A DNA stretch of 64,000 bases from Actinoplanes ianthinogenes. Lineage in GTDB: Bacteria; Actinomycetota; Actinomycetes; Mycobacteriales; Micromonosporaceae. How positions within the stretch are numbered: position 1 is the stretch's first letter; each line of letters starts with the position of its first letter. Both the position numbers and the translations under genes were made by a program. The notes under the pieces were generated by a model that saw only the letters and a list, made by a program, of their open reading frames with translations, was not told the origin of the DNA and did not search any database. Positions 1 through 9,782 of the stretch are shown here, piece after piece. The DNA is taken from positions 6,449,501 to 6,513,500 of the forward strand of contig NZ_AP023356.1 in NCBI RefSeq assembly GCF_018324205.1, in the 5' to 3' direction.

Positions 1-1344
1 GACGTGAGCGCCGAGGGCGGCCAGCTTGGCCTCGAAGTCCTCGTAGCCCCGCTTGATCAGGTTGACGCCGTAGACCCGCGAGGTGCCCTCGGCGGCCAGC
101 GCCGCGATCAGGTGCGCGAAGCCGGCCCGCAGGTCCGGGATGACCAGGTCGGCCGCGTGCAGCTTGGACGGGCCGGCGATCACCGCGGAGTGCATGAAGT
201 TGCGGCGGCCGAACCGGCACGGGGTGCCGCCGAGGCAGTCCCGGTAGACCTGGATGGTGGCGCCCATCGAGTTGAGCGCCTCGGTGTAGCCGAGCCGCTG
301 CTCGTACACCGTCTCGTGCATGATCGAGATGCCGCGCGCCTGGGTCAGGGCGACCACCAGCGGCTGCTGCCAGTCGGTCATGAAGCCGGGGTGCACGTCG
401 GTCTCCAGCGCGACGGCCTTGAGCTCGCCGCCCGGGTGCCAGAACTTGATGCCGCCCTCGGCGCCGGACACGCCGTCGCGGGCCACCCGGTCGTCGGTGA
501 TCTTCAGCTCGCCGCCGATGTTCCGGTAGACGTTGAGGAACGTCATCATGTCGGCCTGCCGGGCGCCGAGCACCTCGATCTCGCCACGGGTGGCGAGCGC
601 GGCGGCGGCCCAGCTGGCGGCCTCGATCCGGTCCGGGATCGGCTTGTGCTCGTAGCCGTAGAGCTTGGGTACGCCCTGGATCTCGATGACCCGGTCGGTG
701 TGCACCGTGATGATCGCGCCCATCTTCTGCAGGACGCAGATCAGGTCGATGATCTCCGGCTCGATCGCGGCGTTGCGCAGCTCGGTGACGCCCTCCGCGC
801 GCACCGCGGTGAGCAGCACCTGCTCGGTCGCGCCGACGCTCGGGTACGGCAGCTCCAGTTTCGCCCCGTGCAGCCCGTTCGGGGCGCTCAGGTGCATGCC
901 CTCGGGCGTTTTCTCCACCACGGCGCCGAACTCGCGCAGCGCCTTGATGTGGAAGTCGATCGGGCGCGGCCCGATGTGGCAGCCACCCAGGTCCGGGATG
1001 AACGCGTGGCCGAGCCGGTGCAGCAGCGGGCCGCAGAGCAGGATCGGGATCCGGCTGGAGCCGGCGTGCACGTTGATCTCGTCGGTGCTGGCGGACTCCA
1101 CGTTGGTGGGGTCCATGACCAGCTCGCCGTCCTCGGCGCCGTCGCTGACCTTGACCCCGTGGAGGCCGAGCAGGCCGCGGACGACCTCGACGTCGCGAAT
1201 CCGCGGCACGTCGAAGAGGCGGCTCGGTGACTCGCCCAGCAGGGCGGCGACCATCGCCTTGGAAACCAGGTTCTTGGCGCCACGGACCCGGATCTGTCCT
1301 TGCAACGGCGTACCGCCGTGCACGATCAGGACATCGTCGGTCAA
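1..1344 (-). CDS. murA: UDP-N-acetylglucosamine 1-carboxyvinyltransferase MurA, 3' end beyond window
   Basis: First committed step of peptidoglycan synthesis in the cytoplasm: transfer of enolpyruvate from PEP to UDP-GlcNAc. The visible 448 codons start with a TTG at 1344-1342, preceded by a GGAGG ribosome site 5 nt upstream, and stay open to base 1, so the C-terminus is missing. The substrate-loop motif RGAKNLVSK (Lys24) and the PEP-binding loop GGCHIGPRP with catalytic Cys122 are present. Cys, not Asp, at this position predicts a fosfomycin-sensitive enzyme. Most of the EPSP-synthase-like fold is covered. The gene is transcribed away from nadA and is separated from it by about 185 bp. Confidence 0.97.
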   Translation of the reverse strand, partial: MTDDVLIVHGGTPLQGQIRVRGAKNLVSKAMVAALLGESPSRLFDVPRIRDVEVVRGLLGLHGVKVSDGAEDGELVMDPTNVESASTDEINVHAGSSRIPILLCGPLLHRLGHAFIPDLGGCHIGPRPIDFHIKALREFGAVVEKTPEGMHLSAPNGLHGAKLELPYPSVGATEQVLLTAVRAEGVTELRNAAIEPEIIDLICVLQKMGAIITVHTDRVIEIQGVPKLYGYEHKPIPDRIEAASWAAAALATRGEIEVLGARQADMMTFLNVYRNIGGELKITDDRVARDGVSGAEGGIKFWHPGGELKAVALETDVHPGFMTDWQQPLVVALTQARGISIMHETVYEQRLGYTEALNSMGATIQVYRDCLGGTPCRFGRRNFMHSAVIAGPSKLHAADLVIPDLRAGFAHLIAALAAEGTSRVYGVNLIKRGYEDFEAKLAALGAHV

Positions 1345-1529
1345 CGTAACCTCCAGCCGGCGGGCGTGTACGCCCGGTGATCGAGGGGCATGAACTCGGG
1401 CAGGGGTACCCGATTCTGCAACCGGGGAAGCATAGCGCTGAGTGACAAGTACGCCAGTCGTCGCGCGGCCGAGAAAACGGAGTAGCCGGGCAATCACCCT
1501 CCGAGGTGAAATCTCCCGGCTACACAGCG

Positions 1530-2708
1530 TTACGGAAGGGCGAGCATCTGGTCGAGCGCGACGCGTGCCTCGTGCGCGGTCTTCTCGTCGACCGTGATCA
1601 CGTTCGGCACGCGGCCGGCGACCAGCTCCTCCAGCGCCCACACCAGGTGGGGGAGGTCGATCCGGTTCATCGTCGAGCAGTAACAGACCGTCCGGTCGAG
1701 GAACATGACCTGCTTGTCCGGGTGGGCCAGGGCCAGCCGGCGCACCAGGTTGAGCTCGGTGCCGACGGCCCAGGCCGAACCGGCGGGCGCGGCGTCCAGC
1801 GCCTTGATGATGTACTCCGTCGAGCCGACGAAGTCGGCCGCCTTGACCACGTCGTGCCGGCACTCCGGGTGGACCAGCACGTTCACCCCCGGGACCCGCT
1901 CGCGGACGTCGCGGACGCTGTCCAGGGTGAACCGGCCGTGCACCGAGCAGTGCCCGCGCCAGAGGATCATCCGCGCGTTCCGCAGCTGCTCGTCGGTGAG
2001 GCCGCCGTGCGGCTTGTGCGGGTCGTAGAGGACGCAGTCGTCCAGGTCGAAGCCCATCTCCAGCACCGCGGTGTTGCGGCCCAGGTGCTGATCGGGCAGG
2101 AAGAACACCTTGGAACCCTGCTCGAACGACCAGGTCAGCGCGCGCTTCGCGTTCGACGAGGTGCAGACGACGCCCTTGTTGCGGCCGACGAAGCCCTTGA
2201 TGTCGGCGGACGAGTTCATGTACGTCACCGGGACGATGTCGCCGGCGATGCCGAGGTCCTGGAAGTGCTCCCAGGCGGTCTCCACCTGCCCGAGCACGGC
2301 CATGTCGGCCATCGAGCAGCCGGCCGCGAGGTCCGGCAGGATGACGCGCTGCGACGGCTGGGTCAGGATGTCGGCGCTCTCGGCCATGAAGTGCACGCCG
2401 CAGAAGACGATGAACTCCGCCTCCGGCCGGGCCGCCGCCTGCTGGGCCAGCTTGAACGAGTCGCCGGTGACATCGGCGAACTGGATCACCTCGTCGCGCT
2501 GGTAGTGATGCCCGAGCACGAACACCCGGTCGCCGAGCGCGGCCTTGGCGGCCGTGGCGCGGGCGACCAGGTCGGGGTCGCTGGGTGCCGGCAGGTCGCC
2601 GGGGCAGTCCACGCCCCGCTCGCTGGCCGGGTCGCTGCCCTTGCCGAGAAGCAGCAGCGCAACAGGGGTGTTTCCGGGTTCGGTCCAGGTCGACGTCACG
2701 CCAATCAT
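1530..2708 (-). CDS. nadA: Quinolinate synthase NadA
   Basis: Condenses iminoaspartate with dihydroxyacetone phosphate to quinolinate in de novo NAD synthesis, using a 4Fe-4S cluster. The 392-residue protein carries the family core GHHYQRDEV and three candidate cluster cysteines in FCGVHFMAES, VCTSSNA and TVCYCSTM, plus the substrate motif HPECRHDVV. An open frame continues upstream of 2708, but family similarity begins soon after the ATG at 2708, so that start was chosen. No strong ribosome site is visible. It is divergent from the glycerate kinase gene, with only 62 bp between the starts. No nadB or nadC lies next to it in the window. Confidence 0.95.
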   Translation of the reverse strand: MIGVTSTWTEPGNTPVALLLLGKGSDPASERGVDCPGDLPAPSDPDLVARATAAKAALGDRVFVLGHHYQRDEVIQFADVTGDSFKLAQQAAARPEAEFIVFCGVHFMAESADILTQPSQRVILPDLAAGCSMADMAVLGQVETAWEHFQDLGIAGDIVPVTYMNSSADIKGFVGRNKGVVCTSSNAKRALTWSFEQGSKVFFLPDQHLGRNTAVLEMGFDLDDCVLYDPHKPHGGLTDEQLRNARMILWRGHCSVHGRFTLDSVRDVRERVPGVNVLVHPECRHDVVKAADFVGSTEYIIKALDAAPAGSAWAVGTELNLVRRLALAHPDKQVMFLDRTVCYCSTMNRIDLPHLVWALEELVAGRVPNVITVDEKTAHEARVALDQMLALP

Positions 2709-2770
2709 CGTTGCACAGCCGCTGAGACGGTAGCTGCGCCCGGACAGCGTGTGCTGGCACACTCCTGGGC

Positions 2771-3876
2771 GTGCGCGTACTGATCTGTCCGGACAAGTTC
2801 GCCGGCACCCTTTCCGCCCCGAAGTCGCCCAGGCCGTCGCCGACGGGTGGTCCGTCCCCTCCGACGAGCTGGTGCTGCGGCCGATCGCCGACGGCGGTCC
2901 CGGCTTCGTCGAGGTGCTCGCCACCGCGCTGGACGGGCGGCGGATCCCGGTGCAGACCGTCGACCCGCTCGGCCGTCCGGCGCGGGGCGAGATCCTGCTC
3001 GCCGGCGGGACCGCTTACGTGGAGAGCGCGCAGGCCTGCGGCCTGCACCTGCTGGCGCAGGAGGAGCGAGACCCCACCAAGACTTCTTCGTACGGCCTGG
3101 GCCTGCTCCTCGCCGCCGCGGTGGAGTCCGGCGCCGCCCAGGTGGTGATCGGTCTCGGCGGCTCGGCGGTGAACGACGCGGGCGCCGGCATGCTCGCCGC
3201 GCTCGGCGCCGCCCCGGTCGACGTGGCCGGTTACGCGCTGCCCTACGGCGGCGCCCCGCTGATCACCGCCGCCGCCCTGGCCGGCGTCCCGCAGCTGCGC
3301 CAGGTCGCCCTGGTCGCGGCCACCGACGTGGACAACCCGCTGACCGGCCTGCACGGCGCCAGCAACGTCTTCGGCCCGCAGAAGGGCGCGACCAGGGAGG
3401 ACGTGCTCCGCCTCGACGCCGCCCTGGAGCACTTCGCCGGCGTACTGGAGAAGGCCTTCGGGATCGACGACCTGGCGGCCCGGCCGGGAGCCGGCGCGGC
3501 CGGCGGTCTGGGGGCCGCCCTGATCGCCCTCGGCGCCCGGGTGACCTCGGGGATCGGCCTGGTCGGCGACCTGATCGGGCTGGACCGGGAGCTGGACGCG
3601 GCGGATCTGGTGATCACCGGCGAGGGCAGCTTCGACCACCAGTCGCTGCGCGGCAAGGTGGTCGCCGGGATCGCCGCGGGGGCCCGCGACCGCGGTCTGC
3701 CGTGCGTGGTGCTGGCCGGGCGCAACGAGACCGGGCACCGGGAGGCGTCGGCAGCGGGTGTGACCGAGACGCACACGCTGGTCGACCATTACGGTTCGGT
3801 CGAGAAGGCGCTCGCCGAACCCGCCCGCGGCCTGCGGGAACTCGCCGAGCGGCTGTCCCGGCAGTGGAGTCGGTGA
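2771..3876 (+). pseudogene. Glycerate kinase (GlxK family), disrupted by a one-base frameshift
   Basis: The gene encodes glycerate 2/3-kinase (TIGR00045 type). The conserved N-terminus, ICPDKFAGTLSA, is read from the GTG at 2771 in one frame. Everything after it (PEVAQAVADGWS onward, including GLGGSAVNDAG and ITGEGSFDHQS) is read in another frame up to the TGA at 3876. The frames join exactly at the four-C run 2817-2820: one extra C would restore the expected SAPEVAQ. A GTG at 2749 opens the second frame but replaces the conserved N-terminus with unrelated sequence. This is either a sequencing deletion or a real null allele. It neighbours the Fe-S carrier gene, as in the Rv2205c-Rv2204c pair of mycobacteria. 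Confidence 0.9.
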
Positions 3877-3965
3877 TCTGTGACCACTGAGATTGGGAAT
3901 CCTGGGGATTAGGGTTAGCGTTGCCTGGTACGGCACATGACCGCACCTGGCAGGGAGATACCTAA

Positions 3966-4334
3966 GTGACCACTGAAGCGCACACCGAGTCGACCGAGGC
4001 GACCGCCCCGACCGGCGTCATCCTCACCGACGTCGCCGCGGTGAAGGTCAAGGCCCTGATCGAGCAGGAAGGGCGCGACGACCTGCGCCTGCGCATCGCC
4101 GTACAGCCCGGTGGCTGCTCCGGCCTGCGTTACCAGCTCTTCTTCGACGAGCGTTCGCTCGACGGCGACGTCGTGAACGACTTCGGCGGCGTCGAGGTCG
4201 TGGTGGACCGGATGTCCGCTCCCTACCTGGCGGGCGCCACCATCGACTTCGCGGACCGGATCGACGCGCAGGGCTTCACCATCGACAACCCGAACGCGCA
4301 GAACTCCTGCGCCTGCGGTGACTCGTTCCACTGA
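3966..4334 (+). CDS. A-type iron-sulfur cluster carrier (ErpA/HesB family)
   Basis: This 122-residue protein delivers Fe-S clusters to apoproteins. The three cluster-ligand cysteines of the family are present: one in QPGGCSGLRY and two in the C-terminal SCACGDSF. The N-terminal 20 residues are a Thr/Glu-rich extension. The GTG start at 3966 has a GGGAG ribosome site at 3953-3957 with 8-nt spacing. Possible clients encoded nearby are NadA and the Rieske protein QcrA, though that link is an inference. A terminator-like hairpin follows at 4362-4391. It corresponds by context to M. tuberculosis Rv2204c. Confidence 0.93.
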   Translation: MTTEAHTESTEATAPTGVILTDVAAVKVKALIEQEGRDDLRLRIAVQPGGCSGLRYQLFFDERSLDGDVVNDFGGVEVVVDRMSAPYLAGATIDFADRIDAQGFTIDNPNAQNSCACGDSFH

Positions 4335-4361
4335 TCCTCGAGTTCGTTCGTGCACCATCGG

Positions 4362-4391
4362 ACAGGCCGTCCCGTCAACGGGGCGGCCTGT
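4362..4391 (+). terminator. Hairpin after the Fe-S carrier gene
   Basis: A 13-bp stem (4362-4374 with 4379-4391, one G-U pair) with a four-base TCAA loop lies 27 bp after the stop codon. It has no good T-tract, as is common in actinomycete terminators. Confidence 0.75.
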
Positions 4392-4411
4392 TCCGCGTAA
4401 CGGACCGGTAG

Positions 4412-5433
<1,022 letters not shown>

Positions 5434-5434
<1 letters not shown>

Positions 5435-5934
5435 TGGTCCTCGCGGTCTTCGCCGGCCTGCCCGGCGTCGGGAAGAGCACGCTGGCCGGCGGGGTCGCGG
5501 CCGCGTTGCCGGCGGCGGTGCTCGCCGTCGACACGGTCGACTTCGCCCTCCAGCGGTACGCGGTGCACGAGACCCGTCCCGGCTACGCCGCCTACGGCGT
5601 GGTCGCCGCCCTCGCCGAGGAGCAGCTCAAGATCGGTCACCACGTGATCATCGACGCGGTGAGCCCGGTCAAGGCGGCCCGGGAGCTCTGGGTCGACCTG
5701 GCCGACCGGATGGCGGTGCCGCTGCGCGTGGTCGAGGTGATCTGCGGCGACGACGCGGAGCACCGCCGCCGGGTGGAGTCGCGGTACGCGTCCCGCGACC
5801 ACGAGGGCGTCCCGGACTGGGTGCGTGTCCTGGAGCGCCAGTCGGAGTACGAGCCCTATCTCGGCCCCCGCCTGGTCGTCGACACCTTCCTGGCGAAGGA
5901 CCCGGTCCCGCAGGTGGTCAGCTACCTGAGCTAG
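5434..5934 (+). CDS. P-loop ATPase/kinase-like protein
   Basis: A 166-residue P-loop protein with Walker A GLPGVGKST at residues 8-16 and a probable second acidic motif, VIIDAVSP. The small size and lack of AAA+ sensor motifs suggest a small-molecule kinase of the zeta-toxin/chloramphenicol-phosphotransferase-like group, but the substrate is unknown. It overlaps the upstream PfkB gene by one base (TGATG). Its TAG stop interlocks with the stop of the convergent TusA-like gene through the palindrome CTAG at 5931-5934. Confidence 0.75.
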
Positions 5935-6140
5935 CCGACTTTGCGCACGTCGAACTGATGGCCGTGGCCGGCGACGAACTCCTGCCCCTTCATGCGGCAC
6001 CAGGCGGGGATGTCGTTGGCCGCGGCCGGATCGTCGGCGAGCACCCGGACGATCTCGCCGACCGCGGCCCCGGGCATCGCCTTGGCCAGCTTGATGATCG
6101 GCAGCGGGCACTTCTGCCCCCGGCAGTCCAGCGTGATCAG
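5931..6140 (-). CDS. TusA-like sulfur carrier protein, probable CTG start
   Basis: A 69-residue member of the TusA/SirA family, which accepts persulfide sulfur from a cysteine desulfurase on the Cys of a CPxP motif; here CRGQKCPLPIIKL near the N-terminus. No ATG, GTG or TTG fits the domain start. The best start is CTG at 6140-6138, overlapping the desulfurase stop and preceded by AAGGAGG with 7-nt spacing. Annotation from an upstream GTG would add unrelated residues read out of frame within the desulfurase gene. Overlap with the desulfurase strongly suggests donor-acceptor sulfur relay. Confidence 0.87.
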   Translation of the reverse strand: MITLDCRGQKCPLPIIKLAKAMPGAAVGEIVRVLADDPAAANDIPAWCRMKGQEFVAGHGHQFDVRKVG

Positions 6141-7273
6141 AACCCGGCCTCCTTCCGGATGTCCGCGACGAGCTCCGGCAGCACCGCGAGGAACCGGTCC
6201 ACCTCGGCCTCGGTGGTCCCGCGGTGCAGCGACACCCGCACGTTGCCGTGGCTGAGCACGCCCATCGCCTCCAGCACGTGACTCGGCCGCAGCGTCGAGG
6301 AGGTGCACGAGGAGCCCGACGAGACCGCGAAGCCGCGCCGGTCCAGGGCGTGCAGCAGCGCCTCGCCGTCCACGTACAGGCAGCTGAAGGTGACCAGGTG
6401 GGGGAGCCGGTCGACGGGGTCGCCGACGATCTCCACGTCCGGCACGGTGGCCGCCACCCGGTCCCGGATCCGGTCCACCAGGGCGCTGAGGCGTACCCCC
6501 TCGGCCTGCGCCTCGGCGGTCACCGCACGCAGGCTCGCCGCGGCGGCCACGATCGCCGGCAGGTCGGCGGCGCCCTGCGGCCGGGGGCGATAAAGATCAT
6601 CCTGTGGAGAGGGTGAGATCCATCGCACCCCTTTGCGGACCACCAGCAGCCCCACGCCCGGCGGGCCGCCCCACTTGTGCGCGCTGGCGCTGAGCAGCGA
6701 CCAGCCGGGCGGCACCGGGACCCGGCCGACCGACTGGGCGGCGTCGACGAACAGGGGTACCCCGGATTCCGCGCAGTAGTCCGCGGCGGCGGCCACCGGC
6801 TGGACCGTGCCGGCCTCGTGACTGGCGCTGATCAGGGCGGCCAGGGCCACGCCGGGGGCGGACACGGCGGCCGACCAAGCATCGAGGTCGAGCCGGCCGA
6901 GGCGGTCCACTCCCACCTCACGGGCCTCGGTGGTCCCGGCCGCGTGCAGCACTGTGGAGTGCTCGATCGCGGAGTGGACCAGCGTGGACCCGGCACGGCG
7001 GCGGCCGGCCAGGCCGCCGAGCACGGCCGCCTGCGCGGCGGCGGTGCCGGAGGGCCAGAACGAGAGCTCGTCCGGGCGTACCGAAAGAATCTCCGCGACC
7101 ACCGCGGACGCCGCCTCCTGCAACCGCTGGGCCCGCCGGCCCGCCGCGTAGAGGCGGGCCGGGTCGGCCCAGCCGTCGGCGAGCGCCGCGAGCAGCGCTT
7201 CCCGGGCCACCGGGTGCAACGGCGCCGCGCTGGCGGCGTCCAGGTAGACGTGCGGATCGCCTGTGTAATCCAC
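6137..7273 (-). CDS. Cysteine desulfurase (NifS/IscS-like, class V aminotransferase fold)
   Basis: This PLP enzyme of 378 residues removes sulfur from cysteine as a Cys-bound persulfide. The PLP lysine is Lys200 in SASAHKWGG, the cofactor Asp/Gln lie in FVDAAQSVG, and the nucleophilic Cys323 lies in SSGSSCTSS. The GTG start is at 7273. It overlaps the TusA-like gene by four bases, so it probably passes sulfur to that carrier for tRNA thiolation or cofactor synthesis; which pathway is not shown by the sequence. It is divergent from ctaC, with a 156-bp shared upstream region. Confidence 0.92.
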   Translation of the reverse strand: MDYTGDPHVYLDAASAAPLHPVAREALLAALADGWADPARLYAAGRRAQRLQEAASAVVAEILSVRPDELSFWPSGTAAAQAAVLGGLAGRRRAGSTLVHSAIEHSTVLHAAGTTEAREVGVDRLGRLDLDAWSAAVSAPGVALAALISASHEAGTVQPVAAAADYCAESGVPLFVDAAQSVGRVPVPPGWSLLSASAHKWGGPPGVGLLVVRKGVRWISPSPQDDLYRPRPQGAADLPAIVAAAASLRAVTAEAQAEGVRLSALVDRIRDRVAATVPDVEIVGDPVDRLPHLVTFSCLYVDGEALLHALDRRGFAVSSGSSCTSSTLRPSHVLEAMGVLSHGNVRVSLHRGTTEAEVDRFLAVLPELVADIRKEAGF

Positions 7274-7429
7274 AAGGGGAACGGTATCGTCCGGTTGTCT
7301 GGAGATTTTTCGAACGCCCCCCGGTGACGGGCGGCCCGGCCCTGGTCGAGTAGTGTGCGACCGTCGGTGAGCCTTGCCGCCAGGTGTCCGTTTTCGGCGC
7401 AGGCGGCGCTGCTAAGGAGGCAGAAGCAG

Positions 7430-8365
7430 GTGGGCGCAAGGAGTTCGGCCACACGGCCGCGGGCAGGTGGCCGGGCGGCCGGGCTGGGTCTCGGTGGCGC
7501 GCTGCTGCTGGCGCTGCTCGCCGGGTGCTCGGTCGAGGACGTCGGGAGCAAGTTCGGCCACTTCGGATGGCCCGGCCCGGGGATCAGCCTTCAGGCGCAC
7601 AAGATGTATGACCTGTGGATCGCCTCGACGATCGCCGCCCTGGTGGTCGGCTTCGGTGTCTGGGGCCTGATCTTCTGGTGCATCATCCGGTATCGCAAGC
7701 GCGGCGACGAGCTGCCCGTGCAGACCCGGTTCAACATGCCGATGGAGGTCCTCTACACGGTCGCCCCGGTGCTGATCGTCGCGGTGCTCTTCTACTACAC
7801 CGCGATCGTGCAGACCGACGTGGACAAGCTCTCGAAGAACCCGGATCAGATCGTCCAGATCACCGCCTTCAAGTGGAACTGGGAGTTCGAGTACCGGGAC
7901 GGCATCGGCAAGGACGCGAACACCGTGGCGTCCACGGTGGGCTCCTCGGACGTCATCCCGTCGCTGGTCCTGCCGGTCGGGGAGAAGATCCGCTTCGAGG
8001 AGACGAGCAAGGACGTCATCCACTCGTTCTGGGTGCCGGAGCTGCTGTTCAAGCGGGACGTCATGCCGGGCAGCGTGCGCAACGTCTTCGAGGTCACCCT
8101 CGACAAGACCGGGCACTACGTCGGCCGCTGCGCCGAGCTCTGCGGGACGTACCACGCGTTCATGAACTTCGAGCTGGTCGCGGTCACCCCGGAGAAGTTC
8201 GACCAGTTCCTGGCCGCCAAGAAAGCCGGTCAGTCGACGCCGCAGGCGCTGGTCACCATCGGTGAGCCGGCCTACGCGACGACCACGCAGCCGTTCGACA
8301 CCCGGCGCGGGACGCACAGCTGGAACCAGGGTGGCGCCTCCGACGCCATCGCGGCCGGGAAGTAG
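7430..8365 (+). CDS. ctaC: Cytochrome c oxidase subunit II (aa3 type)
   Basis: Subunit II of the terminal oxidase, carrying the CuA electron-entry site on the outer face of the membrane. The GTG start at 7430 was chosen because AAGGAGG lies at 7414-7420; it gives 311 residues. A lipoprotein-type signal ends in LLAGC, followed by two membrane segments (near residues 55-75 and 95-115). The CuA ligands are in CAELCGTYHAFM with an upstream HSFWVPE His. The gene starts the ctaC-ctaF unit and corresponds to Rv2200c. The gene pair is physically separated from ctaE by about 4.7 kb, including the IS. Confidence 0.96.
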   Translation: MGARSSATRPRAGGRAAGLGLGGALLLALLAGCSVEDVGSKFGHFGWPGPGISLQAHKMYDLWIASTIAALVVGFGVWGLIFWCIIRYRKRGDELPVQTRFNMPMEVLYTVAPVLIVAVLFYYTAIVQTDVDKLSKNPDQIVQITAFKWNWEFEYRDGIGKDANTVASTVGSSDVIPSLVLPVGEKIRFEETSKDVIHSFWVPELLFKRDVMPGSVRNVFEVTLDKTGHYVGRCAELCGTYHAFMNFELVAVTPEKFDQFLAAKKAGQSTPQALVTIGEPAYATTTQPFDTRRGTHSWNQGGASDAIAAGK

Positions 8366-8374
8366 GGGTGTGAC

Positions 8375-8800
8375 GTGAGGACCGAATACAAGATCTTCTC
8401 CGGGGTCGCCCTGTTCCTCTTCGCCGCGGCCACCGTCTACGGCTTCTACACCAAGGGCTCCGGTGACCACGTCGAGTGGGTGGGCACCGTCGCGCTGATT
8501 CTTTCCGGACTGCTCTGCTCGATGTGCGGCGGCTTCTTCTGGTTCGTCGCCCGCCGCATCGACCTGCGCCCGGAGGACCGCGAGGACGGCGAGATCGCCG
8601 AGGGCGCCGGTGAGCTCGGCTTCTTCAGCCCGGGCAGCTACTGGCCGTTCGGCATCGCGCTCTCCGCCGCGGTGGCCGGCATGGGCCTGGTCTTCTGGAT
8701 GTGGTGGCTGCTCGCGGTCGGCCTGGTCATGGTCATCCTCAGCGCCTGCGGCATGCTCTTCGAGTACTACTCCAGCACCCGGCAGCCCGCCGAGCACTGA
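8375..8800 (+). CDS. ctaF: Cytochrome c oxidase subunit IV, actinobacterial type
   Basis: This 141-residue membrane protein has four hydrophobic segments (about residues 8-25, 38-60, 90-110 and 112-132) and matches the actinobacterial CtaF family, a small subunit of the bc1-aa3 supercomplex. The GTG start lies nine bases after the ctaC stop, so the two are co-transcribed. A strong intrinsic terminator follows at once. No catalytic residues are expected. Confidence 0.93.
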   Translation: MRTEYKIFSGVALFLFAAATVYGFYTKGSGDHVEWVGTVALILSGLLCSMCGGFFWFVARRIDLRPEDREDGEIAEGAGELGFFSPGSYWPFGIALSAAVAGMGLVFWMWWLLAVGLVMVILSACGMLFEYYSSTRQPAEH

Positions 8801-8814
8801 CCGCTCAACTCAAG

Positions 8815-8851
8815 GAAAGCCCGCTCTCTCCGGAGAGTGGGCTTTCTTTTT
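8815..8851 (+). terminator. Intrinsic terminator of ctaC-ctaF
   Basis: A 14-bp stem (8815-8828 with 8833-8846, one G-U pair) is capped by a TCCG loop of the stable UNCG class and followed by five T residues. This is the clearest intrinsic terminator in the window. The IS begins 13 bases later. Confidence 0.93.
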
Positions 8852-8863
8852 CGGTACGCCTAG

Positions 8864-8881
8864 GAAGCGTCTCTCGGATCA
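8864..8881 (+). repeat. Left terminal inverted repeat of the IS
   Basis: A perfect 18-bp match to the inverse of 9765-9782. The stop codon of the transposase (complement of 8879-8881) lies inside it. Confidence 0.93.
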
Positions 8882-9744
8882 TGGTTTGGCCCAGAGCAGG
8901 ATCCCTGCGAGGGTGAGTGCGGCCTGGTAGTGGACGGCTAGTTTGTCGGTACGCATGGCCAGGCCGCGCCATTGTTTGAGCCGGTTGATGCAGCGTTCGG
9001 CGATGTTGCGCTGTCGGTAGGCGACGGGGTCGAAAGCAGGTGGACGGCCGCCGTGACTGCCTCGCCGCAGACGATGTTCTTGCTGGTCACACGGCTGTGG
9101 AATGGTTGCGCGGATGCCGCGGCGGCGCAGCCAAGAACGGATCGCCCTCGACGAGTACGCCTTATCCCCGAGAACCCGCCGTGGCCGTTGTCGTGGCCGT
9201 CCGGATCCTTGGCGGGGCACGCGGATGGCGTTCATGACCGTTTCGAACTGTGGTGCATCACCGGCCTGGCCGGCGGTGACCACCAGGCTCATCGGTCGGC
9301 AGCAGGAATCGGCGGCCAGATGAAGCTTGGTGGTCAAGCCGCCGCGGGACCGGCCGAGGCCGTGGTCGGCGGGTTCTCGCCGACGTGGTCTTTTCCCGGC
9401 CTGAGCCCGGCCGCATGCTGATGGGCGCGGACCACGGTCGAGTCGACTGCCGTGACCAACCAGTCCAGTTCGCCTGCCGCGTCCGCGTCGGCCTGCACCG
9501 CGGTCAGCACGTTCTGCCAGGTCCCGTCTAGGGTCCAGCGCCGGAACCGGGAGTAGGCCCCTTTCCACGATCCCAGTTCGTCGGGCAGGTCGCGCCACGG
9601 TGACCCGGTGCGGTACTTCCACGCGATCGCTTCGATCACCTCACGGTGATCAGCCCACCGGCCGCCGCGTTGCGGCGACCGGTCCGGCAGATGGGGCTCC
9701 ACCCGAGCCCACATGTCATCAGAGATCCATCGACGAACCGGCAC
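8879..9744 (-). CDS. IS5-family DDE transposase made by -1 frameshifting (OrfA/OrfB)
   Basis: OrfA runs from the GTG at 9744 to 9334 (136 residues; MPVRRWISDDMWARVEP start). OrfB is open in the -1 frame down to 8879. The heptamer G GGA AAA (complement of 9391-9397) lies in the OrfA frame in the canonical slippery phase. A -1 slip there gives a 288-residue protein. The catalytic triad is then complete: Asp in VDSTVVRAHQH, Asp in LGDKAYSSR and Glu in NIAERCINRLKQWRG. OrfA alone lacks the second Asp and the Glu. The slippery phase and family habit make programmed frameshifting much more likely than decay. Confidence 0.9.
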
Positions 9745-9764
9745 GTTCCATCAACGAGCCAACG

Positions 9765-9782
9765 TGATCCGAGAGACGCTTC
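9765..9782 (-). repeat. Right terminal inverted repeat of the IS
   Basis: A perfect 18-bp inverse copy of 8864-8881, lying 20 bp upstream of the transposase start. Confidence 0.93.

Larger units (their letters stand above)
8864..9782 (-). mobile_element. IS5-family (IS427-like) insertion sequence, 919 bp
   Basis: The element is bounded by perfect 18-bp inverted repeats GAAGCGTCTCTCGGATCA (8864-8881 and the complement at 9765-9782). Both ends are flanked by CTAG (8860-8863 and 9783-9786), which fits the target preference and duplication of the IS427 group. It carries two overlapping reading frames joined by a -1 slippery site. The reading frames and both ends are intact, so it could be active. 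It sits between the ctaF terminator and repeat array A. Confidence 0.93.

Noticed and set aside
4-1230. Long antisense open frame over murA
   Set aside because: High-GC codon bias leaves opposite frames open; the minus strand encodes a clear MurA.
2811-2825. Programmed frameshift in the glycerate kinase gene
   Set aside because: No X XXY YYZ heptamer in phase and no hairpin just after it; a one-base homopolymer indel is simpler.
2749-3876. Intact glycerate kinase from GTG 2749
   Set aside because: This start gives an unrelated N-terminus and loses the conserved ICPDKFAGTLSA.
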